Assembly: GCF_029892965.1 (NCBI RefSeq)
Contig: NZ_JARXWN010000004.1
Coordinates: forward strand, 1-64,000
DNA: 64,000 bases
From: Dysgonomonas sp. PF1-14
GTDB lineage: Bacteria; Bacteroidota; Bacteroidia; Bacteroidales; Dysgonomonadaceae
Direction of reading: 5' to 3'
Below, one piece after another: positions 17,980-26,077 of the stretch. Numbering within the stretch: position 1 is the stretch's first letter; each line of letters starts with the position of its first letter. Position numbers and translations under genes: made by a program. The notes under the pieces were generated by a model. It did not search any database. It was not told where the DNA came from and was given only the letters and a program-made list of their open reading frames with translations.

Positions 17980-18786
17980 ATGAATAAGATTATATTTATA
18001 ATATTGCTCACATTTATAAGCTCAGGACTCTTAGCACAAGAGGAAGCTGAAAAAACTGTACGTACAGATGAAAAAGAGGCCAGAAAAGCAGTGCGTGCGG
18101 GTAACAAGGCATATAAAGATCAGTTGTATGGTGCAGCAGAAGCCGAATACGACAAAGCACTGAAGGACGATGCCAGTTCGAAAGAAGCATCTTTCAACTT
18201 GGCCAATACTTTCTATAAGCAACAGCGATGGGATGATGCCATGAAAGAATATCAGCATTACCTTAAATTGGAGAACTCAGACCCTGCAAAAATGAGTGCA
18301 GCATGGAGTAATATGGGAAATACCTTTCTGAAAAAGAAAGCAAATGAAAAAGGACAGCAGCAGGGACAACAAGGACAGGGCGGTCAACAAGCCGACAATC
18401 TGAAAATGTCAATGGAAGCCTATAAGAACGCGTTACGCCTTAATCCGACTGATAATGAAACCCGCTACAACCTTGCCGTAGTGCAAAAAATGATAGCTGA
18501 TCAGCAGAATCAGGACAAGAATGATCAAAAGCAAGATCAGAAACAAGATCAAAAGCAAGATAAACAGGATCAGAAACAAGATCCTAAGCAGGATCCTAAA
18601 CAAGATCCGAAGCAACAAGACCAGAAACAGGATCAACAAAACCAAATGTCTCAGGATAATATGCAGCAAATATTGCAAGCCATAGAGCAAGACGAAAAAG
18701 AGACGCAGGAACGTGTGAAACAAGCTAAAGCGCAGGAACGCAAACGAAAGAATCAGGATAATAAGCGACAAAACAAAGATTGGTAA
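17980..18786 (+). CDS. batC: BatC, TPR protein with low-complexity tail
   Basis: The protein has 268 aa. A signal peptide ends near GLLAQ (about 20). TPR units run from about 35 to 165 (for example NKAYKDQLYGAAEAEYDKAL and ASFNLANTFYKQQRWDDAM). A hydrophilic tail of about 40 residues follows, built from K-Q-D-Q / K-Q-D-P repeats, then a charged end. It follows batB by 7 bp and its stop overlaps the next start (TAATG). TPR proteins of this operon are assumed to scaffold the BatA/BatB complex. Confidence 0.9.
   Translation: MNKIIFIILLTFISSGLLAQEEAEKTVRTDEKEARKAVRAGNKAYKDQLYGAAEAEYDKALKDDASSKEASFNLANTFYKQQRWDDAMKEYQHYLKLENSDPAKMSAAWSNMGNTFLKKKANEKGQQQGQQGQGGQQADNLKMSMEAYKNALRLNPTDNETRYNLAVVQKMIADQQNQDKNDQKQDQKQDQKQDKQDQKQDPKQDPKQDPKQQDQKQDQQNQMSQDNMQQILQAIEQDEKETQERVKQAKAQERKRKNQDNKRQNKDW
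18521..18645 (+). repeat. Coding minisatellite in batC
   Basis: A roughly 12-bp unit (AAGCAAGATCAG and variants) is repeated about ten times with point changes, encoding the K-Q-D-Q/P tail. Such arrays can change length by slippage without breaking the frame. Confidence 0.8.
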
Positions 18787-19637
18787 TGCTCAAAAACGGA
18801 TGTAGATATACTTTACGGCGGTTGCTGATTGTTCCGGTTATATTATTCCCATTCCTGTCTGTTATTATAGCACAGGATGTTAAGGTGCGAATAAAAGCAC
18901 CCGAAACTGTGATGACCGAACAGCAGTTCAGGGTAGACTATGTAGTAGAGAGTGATACGGAAGTGAAAGAACCTGTGATAATAAAGAAGATGGTAGGATT
19001 TGAAATCCTGTACGGGCCGTCCGTTTCAACTTCTGTATCCATTGCCTTTAAGGAAGGGAAAAGGGTAGGGGTGTACAATACTGTTTCTACCTATTACCTG
19101 AAAGCGGCCAAAGCCGGAAAACATACGCTCCCACGAGCCGAAATAACTTATAATAAGAAAAAATATAAATCGGAGTCGTTTGCGATTGAAGTCAGATCGG
19201 CAGACGATGTGGTGGACGAGATTGATGCATTTGTAAAGACGGTGGTTTCGCGTCCGGGTGTGAATCTGTCAGATACACTGATGCTTACATATAAACTGTA
19301 CACAACGAAGGAAATTCATCGGATAATAAGTACAGATTTTCCGTTGGTCAACGGTTTTTATTCGACCAATATTACACGTTCACGTCAGGTATTTACAGAA
19401 GAAACGGTGAACGGAAAAAGGTATAAAGTAGCCGATCTGCGAAAACTCATTTTGCAACCCCGTAGCATAGGACGGAAAGTTATACCCGAAGGACAAATTG
19501 TAGTGGAATACAATACACCTACAGGACGTAAAGTGAGGGATATGTGGGGTGACGTATATGATGAGGCTATACGCAGCGAGAAAACGTTAAAGCTCGATTC
19601 TGCAATAATACGCGTACAAGACCTGAAAGCTATATAA
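18786..19637 (+). CDS. Short BatD-family protein
   Basis: The protein has 283 aa from the ATG at 18786, whose A is the last base of the batC stop. A signal sequence ends near IIAQD. The body resembles the first two beta domains of BatD: KAPETVMTEQQFRVDYVVES, then GFEILYGPSVS, then an AEITYNKKKYKSESF strand. The adjacent full BatD has the same order (GFDVLFGPSVS, VKVNGRSYKS). It lacks the TM segment and helical tail, so it is a half-length paralogue, probably periplasmic. Confidence 0.8.
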   Translation: MLKNGCRYTLRRLLIVPVILFPFLSVIIAQDVKVRIKAPETVMTEQQFRVDYVVESDTEVKEPVIIKKMVGFEILYGPSVSTSVSIAFKEGKRVGVYNTVSTYYLKAAKAGKHTLPRAEITYNKKKYKSESFAIEVRSADDVVDEIDAFVKTVVSRPGVNLSDTLMLTYKLYTTKEIHRIISTDFPLVNGFYSTNITRSRQVFTEETVNGKRYKVADLRKLILQPRSIGRKVIPEGQIVVEYNTPTGRKVRDMWGDVYDEAIRSEKTLKLDSAIIRVQDLKAI

Positions 19638-19644
19638 AAGTTAT

Positions 19645-19652
19645 TACTTTTG
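19645..19652 (+). promoter_or_regulatory. Possible internal promoter box TACTTTTG
   Basis: A perfect TAnnTTTG sits in the 71-bp gap before batD, the widest gap in the second half of the operon. It could give separate transcription of batD-batE. Confidence 0.45.
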
Positions 19653-19708
19653 TAATTGATTCCGTATAATATATAAACAGCAAATAATATAAAGATTAAG
19701 ATAGTGCA

Positions 19709-21544
19709 ATGAAGAAGTATTGGTTTTTATTGGTGTTATTGCTCATAAGCATTTCCAATGTATCTGCCGATGACATAACATTTGTTATCAGTGCTCCTGC
19801 CAATACAGTAAAAGGAGCTCAGTTTCAATTGCAATATGTTCTCAGAGGAGGAGAAGGGCAAAACATTGAAGTACCTGAAAGTATTAAAGGATTCGATGTC
19901 CTGTTCGGGCCATCTGTATCACAGATGTACAGCTCGTCCAATATCAACGGAAAAGTAACTTCCGAAAGTAATATTACATATACTTACCTGCTTATGGCGA
20001 AGGAAGAAGGAACATTCTCCCTGCCTGCTGCTACAGTGAAAGTAAATGGGCGCAGTTATAAATCGAACACAGCCCAGATAAAAGTATTGCCACCTGATAA
20101 GAATGCGCAACCTGCCCAACCGGGACAACAGGTGAAGGCGACAACTTCGGCTTCTACAGCAGGAAATGTAGACCCGAAAGATGCCTTTGTGAGAGCTATA
20201 TTCTCAAAGACAAAAGTAAATGAGCAAGAGGCGGTGACTGTTACATTCCGTTTCTATACCGTACTGAATATAAGAGATGTAGGTAAAATTCAGTTCCCTG
20301 AGTTTGAGGGGTTTATGACCGAAGATTTTGAACTTGCGGCAAATCGTCAGATGTCGATGGAGCATTATAACGGACGCAACTATTATACAATAGATGTGAA
20401 GAAAACGTTGCTATTCCCTCAGCGTTCGGGCAAAATGACTATCCCATCGGGAACGATGGAAATTGTATTTGAAGTCGCTTCGGGTCGTAAGGTAAATACG
20501 TTTTTCGGGCCTCAGGAAGTGATGACAGAAGCGAAGAAAACATTGCGGACATCACCTGTAACTGTAGATGTATCTGCACTGCCATTACAGAACAAACCTG
20601 CTAACTTTTCGGGAGCAGTAGGTAGCTTTACTTATACACCGAAGATTTCGGCAGAAAAAGTAAAAGCAAATGATGCCGTAACCATCACACTGAATATAAA
20701 CGGTACCGGAAATCTGAAACTGATAAAGAATCCGGAGATAAAATTCCCTAAGGATTTCGAAACTTATGATCCTCAGGTGAAGAATGACTTCCGCCTGACC
20801 GAAAACGGTTTGTCGGGAACCAAGACTATCGAGTATATGTTTATTCCGCGTTATCCCGGTAAGTTTACAATACCTCCGATTGAATTTTCATATTTCGATC
20901 CGCGCAGTAATACATACAAGGCATCATCATCGCCAAGCTATACGCTCGATGTAGATAAAGATCCGAATGCGGGCAAGAATGTTTCTACCAGCTATTCTAA
21001 CCAGAGAGATGTGGAGGTAGATCAGGATATCCGTTATCTGAAAACGGGAAATATTTCGTTCAAAGACCCGCAAAGCTTCTTTGTAGGTTCGTTGCCTTAC
21101 TGGCTATGGTATATAATCCCGCTGCTGCTGTTTATCTTATTCTCCATCATTTACCGGAAGCAGATAAAAGCCAATGCAGATATTGCGCTGATGCGTACTA
21201 AGAAAGCGAATAAGGTAGCTACGAAACGACTCAAGTTGGCAAAACAATATTTACAGTCGCAGAAGAAAGACAACTTCTACGAAGAGATATTGCGTGCCGT
21301 ATGGGGTTATCTGAGTGATAAGCTTACTATTCCGGTTGCTAACCTCAACAGGGAGAATATTGAAACCGAACTACTCAAATACGGAGTAGGTGATGACCTT
21401 ATCAGTCAGTTTATGAATATTCTCGACACCGGGGAATTTGCCCGCTATGCACCATCCGAATCGGGCGATGCGATGGATAAACTCTACAATGATACTGTAG
21501 AAGCCATAGGTAAAATGGAAAGTACGATTAAAAAATTGAAATAA
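19709..21544 (+). CDS. batD: BatD family protein
   Basis: The protein has 611 aa. A signal peptide ends near NVSAD (about 21). Repeated beta-sandwich domains fill about 22-450, including GFDVLFGPSVSQMYSSS, KDAFVRAIFSKTKVNEQE and FPKDFETYDPQV. One TM segment lies at about 464-483 (WYIIPLLLFILFSIIYR), then a helical cytoplasmic tail with NFYEEILRAVWGYLSDKL. This is the usual BatD (oxygen tolerance) architecture. It likely anchors or presents a periplasmic platform for BatA/BatB. batE follows at once. Confidence 0.93.
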   Translation: MKKYWFLLVLLLISISNVSADDITFVISAPANTVKGAQFQLQYVLRGGEGQNIEVPESIKGFDVLFGPSVSQMYSSSNINGKVTSESNITYTYLLMAKEEGTFSLPAATVKVNGRSYKSNTAQIKVLPPDKNAQPAQPGQQVKATTSASTAGNVDPKDAFVRAIFSKTKVNEQEAVTVTFRFYTVLNIRDVGKIQFPEFEGFMTEDFELAANRQMSMEHYNGRNYYTIDVKKTLLFPQRSGKMTIPSGTMEIVFEVASGRKVNTFFGPQEVMTEAKKTLRTSPVTVDVSALPLQNKPANFSGAVGSFTYTPKISAEKVKANDAVTITLNINGTGNLKLIKNPEIKFPKDFETYDPQVKNDFRLTENGLSGTKTIEYMFIPRYPGKFTIPPIEFSYFDPRSNTYKASSSPSYTLDVDKDPNAGKNVSTSYSNQRDVEVDQDIRYLKTGNISFKDPQSFFVGSLPYWLWYIIPLLLFILFSIIYRKQIKANADIALMRTKKANKVATKRLKLAKQYLQSQKKDNFYEEILRAVWGYLSDKLTIPVANLNRENIETELLKYGVGDDLISQFMNILDTGEFARYAPSESGDAMDKLYNDTVEAIGKMESTIKKLK

Positions 21545-21557
21545 AAGGATGAAAGCA

Positions 21558-22403
21558 ATGAAACGCATAATATTATCATATTTGTTATTATTGTCGGCAT
21601 TTGCGACATCTTACGCACAGGATTCCCTTGCTGTTGCTCAAACCGACAGTCTTACACCCTCAGATGCGGCTGTATCTGCTGTAGCGAATAAAACATCGGA
21701 TAATGCTGCCGTTGGACAAGCTATAAAATTATATGATGAAGGAGATTTTCGTCAGGCTATAGACGTGCTTGAAGGTGAAATGAAAGCTCAGAAAGATAAA
21801 GGACTCGAGTCTGCCGATCTGTACTATAATCTGGGTAATGCCTATTTCAGGGTTAACGATCTTGCCCATGCACGACTGTATTATGAAAAAGCCCAGCTTG
21901 TAAATCCCGGAGACAGAGATACCCGCCACAACATAGAATATGTGACTACCAAGATTGAAGATAAAATACTGGTTGCCGATACATTTTTTCTCAGCATCTG
22001 GTTTCGTGCAGTACAAAATCTGTTTAGTTCCAATACTTGGGCTACCATGGCAGTTGTATTCTTCGTTGTATTTATAGGATGCCTGGTGCTGTTTTTCTTT
22101 AGCAGGCTCATTTCGTTGAAAAAGACAGCGTTTTATATAGGGATAGTATCATTAGTTGTTGTTATATTTGCAAATGTCTTTGCATTCAGGCAAAAGAACA
22201 AGGTGCAATTCCGCGATACAGCCGTTATTATGGCAGGCTCTGCATCCATTGTAAGTTCGCCCGATATCAATAGTAAAGAATTATTTATACTTCACGCCGG
22301 CACAAAAGTTGCTATAACAAAAGAAGACCGTAACTGGTACGAAATAGAGATAGACAACGGTAGCGTAGGTTGGGTACAAAAAGATAAACTTGAAATAATC
22401 TGA
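21558..22403 (+). CDS. batE: BatE, TPR and SH3-like protein
   Basis: The protein has 281 aa from the second ATG (MKRIILSYLLLL); an ATG at 21549 adds three residues. A signal peptide ends near SYAQD. TPR units run from about 50 to 125 (LYYNLGNAYFRVNDLAHARLYYEKA). Two TM segments follow at about 160-185 and 193-212. A bacterial SH3-like domain closes the protein (TAVIMAGSASIVSSPD, then VGWVQKDKLEII). This order is typical of BatE and it is the last gene of the aerotolerance operon. Confidence 0.9.
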   Translation: MKRIILSYLLLLSAFATSYAQDSLAVAQTDSLTPSDAAVSAVANKTSDNAAVGQAIKLYDEGDFRQAIDVLEGEMKAQKDKGLESADLYYNLGNAYFRVNDLAHARLYYEKAQLVNPGDRDTRHNIEYVTTKIEDKILVADTFFLSIWFRAVQNLFSSNTWATMAVVFFVVFIGCLVLFFFSRLISLKKTAFYIGIVSLVVVIFANVFAFRQKNKVQFRDTAVIMAGSASIVSSPDINSKELFILHAGTKVAITKEDRNWYEIEIDNGSVGWVQKDKLEII

Positions 22404-22438
22404 TTTTTACAGATATAAATGATGAAAGACACATCTGA

Positions 22439-23134
22439 ATGAGTCTCGTCGAAAAAATATTACCTTACGAGAGGGATCTTTTCTTATGGCTTAATGAACA
22501 CCATACTGCTTATTGGGATACATTCATGTGGATGTATAGCGAGAAGCATACATGGATACCATTAGTCATTGTAAGTTTTATTATTTTCGTGTACAAGGTA
22601 AAGTGGAAGGAAGCATTACTGCTACTTATCTGCGCTGCCTTAGTCGGATTGTTGTGTGATTATGTTTCAGCCAATCTGATCAAACCTTTCTTTGAGCGTT
22701 TGCGACCTACATACCATCCTGATTTTGCACCTCTTGTCGAAATAGTAAAAGGCCATCGTGGCGGACGCTATGGATTTATATCCAATCATGCGGCTAACGG
22801 ATTCGGCATAGTCACTTTCACTGCTCTGCTGTTCAGATACAGATATCTTACCATAACAATGGCTACGTGGGCTACGGTTACTGCATATTCCCGCATATAT
22901 CTGGGTGTACACTTCATATCCGATGTGGTTGGCGGGGCTATCTGGGGTACATTGATAGGCTTTTTGGTCTATTATATATATTTAACCTCTCGCCGATATA
23001 TTCTGAAAGTTCCTGTAGAAGAGCTCAAAGTACCTGTGTATTCAAAGGATAGGGCACATGTTATTATTGCTACGGTACTGCTTTCCATCGTATTTATTGC
23101 CATTTATAGCGGAATATTTGAGATTCCTGACTGA
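22439..23134 (+). CDS. PAP2 superfamily membrane phosphatase
   Basis: The protein has 231 aa and about five or six membrane segments. The three phosphatase motifs are present: KPFFERLRP near 81-89, SNHAANGFG near 115-123 (a variant of PSGH) and SRIYLGVHFISDVVGG near 154-169. The conserved Arg, two His and the closing Asp are kept. Related proteins dephosphorylate lipid pyrophosphates such as undecaprenyl diphosphate or phosphatidylglycerophosphate; the substrate is not readable. It lies 35 bp after batE, so it may be the tail gene of that transcript. Confidence 0.88.
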   Translation: MSLVEKILPYERDLFLWLNEHHTAYWDTFMWMYSEKHTWIPLVIVSFIIFVYKVKWKEALLLLICAALVGLLCDYVSANLIKPFFERLRPTYHPDFAPLVEIVKGHRGGRYGFISNHAANGFGIVTFTALLFRYRYLTITMATWATVTAYSRIYLGVHFISDVVGGAIWGTLIGFLVYYIYLTSRRYILKVPVEELKVPVYSKDRAHVIIATVLLSIVFIAIYSGIFEIPD

Positions 23135-23212
23135 AAGCCATTGTTTTTCAAAAAAGAATTTTATAACTTTAGAACATATTCCTAATCAATTACCATTTAA
23201 AACTTAGAGAGT

Positions 23213-23467
23213 ATGACTAGAGTTATTACATTTTCAGAGCTTCGCAAAATCAAGGATAGTTTACCAGATGGAAGCATACATCAGATAGCTGAGACTTTAC
23301 AAATTCCGGTAGAGACAGTATGGAACTACTTTGGAGGGTATAGTTACGAAAAAGGACAAAGTTGCGGTGTTCATATAGAACCCGGCCCCGATGGAGGTTA
23401 TGTTTCCCTAGATGATACTACTATTTTGGATATGGCCCTGGGAATGATGGAAGCGAAGGAAGTCTAA
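23213..23467 (+). CDS. Small conserved hypothetical protein
   Basis: The protein has 84 aa and I do not recognise a family. The first 45 residues look helical, with a pattern resembling a helix-turn-helix (ELRKIKDSLPDGSIHQIAET, then QIPVETVWNYFG). The second half contains a G/P-rich HIEPGPDGGYVSLDD stretch. A near-consensus -7 box (TAACTTTA at about 23164) lies 40 bp upstream and a strong terminator follows directly, so it is a monocistronic unit. DNA binding is possible but unproven. Confidence 0.7.
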   Translation: MTRVITFSELRKIKDSLPDGSIHQIAETLQIPVETVWNYFGGYSYEKGQSCGVHIEPGPDGGYVSLDDTTILDMALGMMEAKEV

Positions 23468-23489
23468 GAAAGGAAAAAGAGTAAAATAG

Positions 23490-23525
23490 AGAGATGAATG
23501 CCTGAAAGTGTTCATCTCTTTTAAA
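23490..23525 (+). terminator. Rho-independent terminator
   Basis: The stem AGAGATGAA / TTCATCTCT with a 12-nt loop is followed by TTTAAAA, 23 bp after the 84-aa gene. Confidence 0.75.
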
Positions 23526-23555
23526 ATAAGGAAAACGATAAAAATATATACAGCA

Positions 23556-24677
23556 ATGGAAGATAAATTGGTAACACTTGCTATTCACACAAATGAAAAA
23601 GCCCGGATATTGAAAGATGTGTTGGAAGGTGAAAATATCGAAGTACATATCGATGATGTAGATATCGAGAATCCCGGAGTATCGCCGGGTGTTCGTATCC
23701 GTATCAAAGAGTCGGATCTTCCAAAAGCACTGAGTGTAGTCGAGAGCCGCCATCTGTTTAGTTACGATGAAGAAGAAACCTATCGTACTGACGATGGACG
23801 CAAGCGCATATTGGTTCCTGTCGATTTCTCCGACTATTCGCTAAAAGCATGTAAAATAGCCTTCAATCTGGCACGCGACCTGAATGCGAAAGTAAAGATA
23901 CTGCATGTTTACTTTAACCCTTATTATCCGACTGCATTGCCTATGGCAGAAGCATTTGCCTATCAGGGAAAAGAAGAAAAGGAATTCCAGAATATAATAG
24001 AAAAGGTAAAAGAGAATATACAACGGCTCTGCAATACAATAGACAAGAAAGTGTCGGAAGGCGAATTCCCTCCGATCAACTATTCATATGTCCTCCGCGA
24101 AGGATTGCCGGAAGAAGAAATAGTGACTTTCACTAAAGAGTATAAACCTGGCCTTATAGTAATGGGTACGAGAGGTAAAGACCAGAAAGATGCAGACCTT
24201 ATAGGTAGCGTTACGGCCGAAGTGATAGAGATGACGCATGTGCCGTTGATAGCTATTCCTCAGAATACTCCGTTCTCGGATATGAAACAGGTGAAGCATA
24301 TAGCTTTCCTTACTAATTTCAGTCAACGTGACCTTATATCGTTCGACCTGCTTGCAAAATTGCTCAGTCCGTTCAACGATATACGTATCTCTCTGACACA
24401 TATATCGGTGAAAAAAGGCGATCAGTGGGATGAGATAAAACTAGAAGGCATCAAGGCATACTTTTCGAAGCAATATCCGAATCTGAATCTTGATTATAGG
24501 CTTATCGACACTACTGATATGTTGAAAAGTCTCGATGATTATATAAAAGGAGATGAGATACAAATTCTGGCACTGACAACCAGTAAACGAAATATCTTTG
24601 CGCGTATGTTCAGCCCGAGTATTTCGCGTAAGATGCTGTTTCACTCAGATACGCCGTTGTTGGTGCTGAGAGGCTGA
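23556..24677 (+). CDS. DUF2007-like plus tandem universal stress protein
   Basis: The protein has 373 aa from MEDKLVTLAIHTNEKARILK; an earlier in-frame ATG at 23508 lies in the preceding terminator and is rejected. Residues 1-70 resemble the small DUF2007 signal-transducing domain (ARILKDVLEGENIEVHIDDV). The first Usp domain runs from about 82 to 240 (RILVPVDFSDYSLKACKIA) with the nucleotide-binding pattern MGTRGKDQKDADLIGS. A second, degenerate Usp domain covers about 245-373 (HIAFLTNFSQRDLIS) and lacks the G-x-x-G loop. It probably binds ATP with the first unit only and acts in stress signalling. Confidence 0.87.
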   Translation: MEDKLVTLAIHTNEKARILKDVLEGENIEVHIDDVDIENPGVSPGVRIRIKESDLPKALSVVESRHLFSYDEEETYRTDDGRKRILVPVDFSDYSLKACKIAFNLARDLNAKVKILHVYFNPYYPTALPMAEAFAYQGKEEKEFQNIIEKVKENIQRLCNTIDKKVSEGEFPPINYSYVLREGLPEEEIVTFTKEYKPGLIVMGTRGKDQKDADLIGSVTAEVIEMTHVPLIAIPQNTPFSDMKQVKHIAFLTNFSQRDLISFDLLAKLLSPFNDIRISLTHISVKKGDQWDEIKLEGIKAYFSKQYPNLNLDYRLIDTTDMLKSLDDYIKGDEIQILALTTSKRNIFARMFSPSISRKMLFHSDTPLLVLRG

Positions 24678-24704
24678 TTTCTGACCGAAAATATAAAAGC
24701 ATAT

Positions 24705-24747
24705 AAATCTATTCGTTATCTTTGACAGGAAGCGAATAGATTTTTTT
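24705..24747 (+). terminator. Terminator with a promoter box in its loop
   Basis: The stem AAATCTATTCG / CGAATAGATTT is followed by a T run (24741-24747). It ends the Usp transcript. The loop contains TATCTTTG at 24717-24724. Confidence 0.75.
24717..24724 (+). promoter_or_regulatory. -7 promoter box TATCTTTG
   Basis: A perfect TAnnTTTG box. The predicted transcript start near 24731 leaves a leader of only about 17 nt to the ATG at 24748, or 29 nt to the ATG at 24760. Confidence 0.55.
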
Positions 24748-25626
24748 ATGAGTTTTTATATGCGGAAAGTATTGATTATACTTTGTTTATGGCTATGTGG
24801 CTCTGCAGTGAAGGCTGAGCTGGCTGATACTATAAAGCCTGTTTTGCCCGATGGTGCAATACCTTTCTTTAGTTTCAAAAATAATGTTATACTCAATGGT
24901 TTTGTCAATGATACCATTCCTATCAAAGCAATGCTCGATCTGGGAGCCAGAGGCATGGCAGCGCCTGAATGGCTACGACGCGATAAAGAACACCGGAAGA
25001 AGACAGAGCCGATAAGATTCAAGGTCGGCGAATGGCAAAAAACACTACATGCTACTTTTATGAACTCCGATAGCCAGTTCCTACATTGGTATGGAGAGGA
25101 CTGTATATTGCTGGGATGGGATTTTTTCAATCGCCGCATTATGGAGATTTCGTATAATCGCCATTATATAAGGGAACTGAAACCGATAGAATTAAATAGT
25201 TTGCAAGGATATGACAGTATCAGGTTCGAGAACAGAGGGATGCGCCTGTTGATTCCTACTACGGTACATATCTCGGGCAAAGTGATCGAAGGTAAATGCT
25301 GGATAGATACAGGGCTTAATGGAACGCTTTTCTTCACATACGACATACTCGAGAAATACAATCTGGACATGAGCAAATCAAAGGTTGGACGGGCTAAGAA
25401 TCTGGATACTCACCGCACAAAAATAGATATACTAAGGTCTGACTCTATCCGTATCGGAAACAGTGTGCTGATAAACAGAGATGTTTTCTTTTCCGAATCG
25501 GAATGGTTTGTCTTCAAAGAAAACGATATGTATATAGGTCTTTTGGGAAACCAGTTCTTCAAAAACTTTTCGGTAATATTCGACTTCCGGAAAAACAATC
25601 TGTATCTGAAACCTGTTGAAGAATAG
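24748..25626 (+). CDS. Retropepsin-like aspartic protease domain protein
   Basis: The protein has 292 aa. A signal peptide ends near AVKAE (about 24). Two weakly similar halves carry acidic-protease-type motifs: AMLDLGARGMAAP at 61-73 (D64, with Leu where Thr or Ser is normal) and CWIDTGLNGTLFF at 184-196 (canonical D187-T188-G189). A hydrophobic GLLGNQFFKNFSVIFDF stretch at the end matches the closing strand of Aspartyl_protease/gag-asp families. Bacterial members are periplasmic or lipoprotein peptidases. Because the first motif is non-canonical, catalysis is uncertain. The gene ends at a MITE-like repeat. Confidence 0.75.
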   Translation: MSFYMRKVLIILCLWLCGSAVKAELADTIKPVLPDGAIPFFSFKNNVILNGFVNDTIPIKAMLDLGARGMAAPEWLRRDKEHRKKTEPIRFKVGEWQKTLHATFMNSDSQFLHWYGEDCILLGWDFFNRRIMEISYNRHYIRELKPIELNSLQGYDSIRFENRGMRLLIPTTVHISGKVIEGKCWIDTGLNGTLFFTYDILEKYNLDMSKSKVGRAKNLDTHRTKIDILRSDSIRIGNSVLINRDVFFSESEWFVFKENDMYIGLLGNQFFKNFSVIFDFRKNNLYLKPVEE

Positions 25627-25855
25627 GTGTCCTCATTAGTGTCCACTAAGAATCGCACAAACATCTGTATTTAATTGATAATAAGTAATTTATTATTTAT
25701 TTTAGAGTAAACGGATTTGAATTTACACTTAGTACTTAATTGTCAAAATTGAATATTTCAATTTTTTAAAATACTGAAAATCAATAGTACTCATAATTCC
25801 AATTCATTCAATTATTAAGAATCTGTTTTTTTAGTGGACACTAGTGAGGTGTCCT
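25625..25855. repeat. MITE-like element with terminal inverted repeats
   Basis: A 231-bp AT-rich element with no ORF. The ends are CCTCATTAGTGTCCACTAA (25631-25649) and TTAGTGGACACTAGTGAGG (25831-25849), inverted with one mismatch. AGGTGTCCT occurs directly repeated at both outer edges (25625-25633 and 25847-25855). It starts in the stop codon context of the preceding gene. Confidence 0.75.
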
Positions 25856-25889
25856 AATAAATGAAAAAGGTGATAAGGTTTTGTATCTT

Positions 25890-26077
25890 TACATTACTTT
25901 ATAGCAAGTTTACACACGCTATGCTCCTGTGATTGGTAATTGTCTGGTTTTTGATAACTGTTGACTGATAACTGTTGACTGAAAAAGTGTTATCTTTGCC
26001 TCGCTTTCGCTTCGGCGCCCGTTGATAGCTACCTTTTATTGTTAGTAGCTGTAAGTTCTGACAGGTTTTAGTTAAAA
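25890..26077. repeat. Inverted partial copy of the composite intergenic repeat
   Basis: It contains ACACACGCTATGCTCCTGTGA near 25912, a tandem GATAACTGTTGACT pair (25953-25982) and TGACAGGTTTTAGTTAAAA at 26059-26077. The last is the reverse complement of the TTTTAACTAAAACCTGTCA form of the repeat end, and its final base is the A of the next ATG. Confidence 0.7.
25991..25998 (+). promoter_or_regulatory. -7 promoter box TATCTTTG inside the repeat
   Basis: A perfect TAnnTTTG box 79 bp before the lipoprotein ATG. It is repeat-derived sequence acting as a possible promoter; no -33 box at the right spacing is seen. Confidence 0.4.

Noticed and set aside
18521-18645. Regular short repeats that might suggest a CRISPR array
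   Set aside because: The units are contiguous, without spacers, and stay in frame in batC; this is a coding minisatellite.
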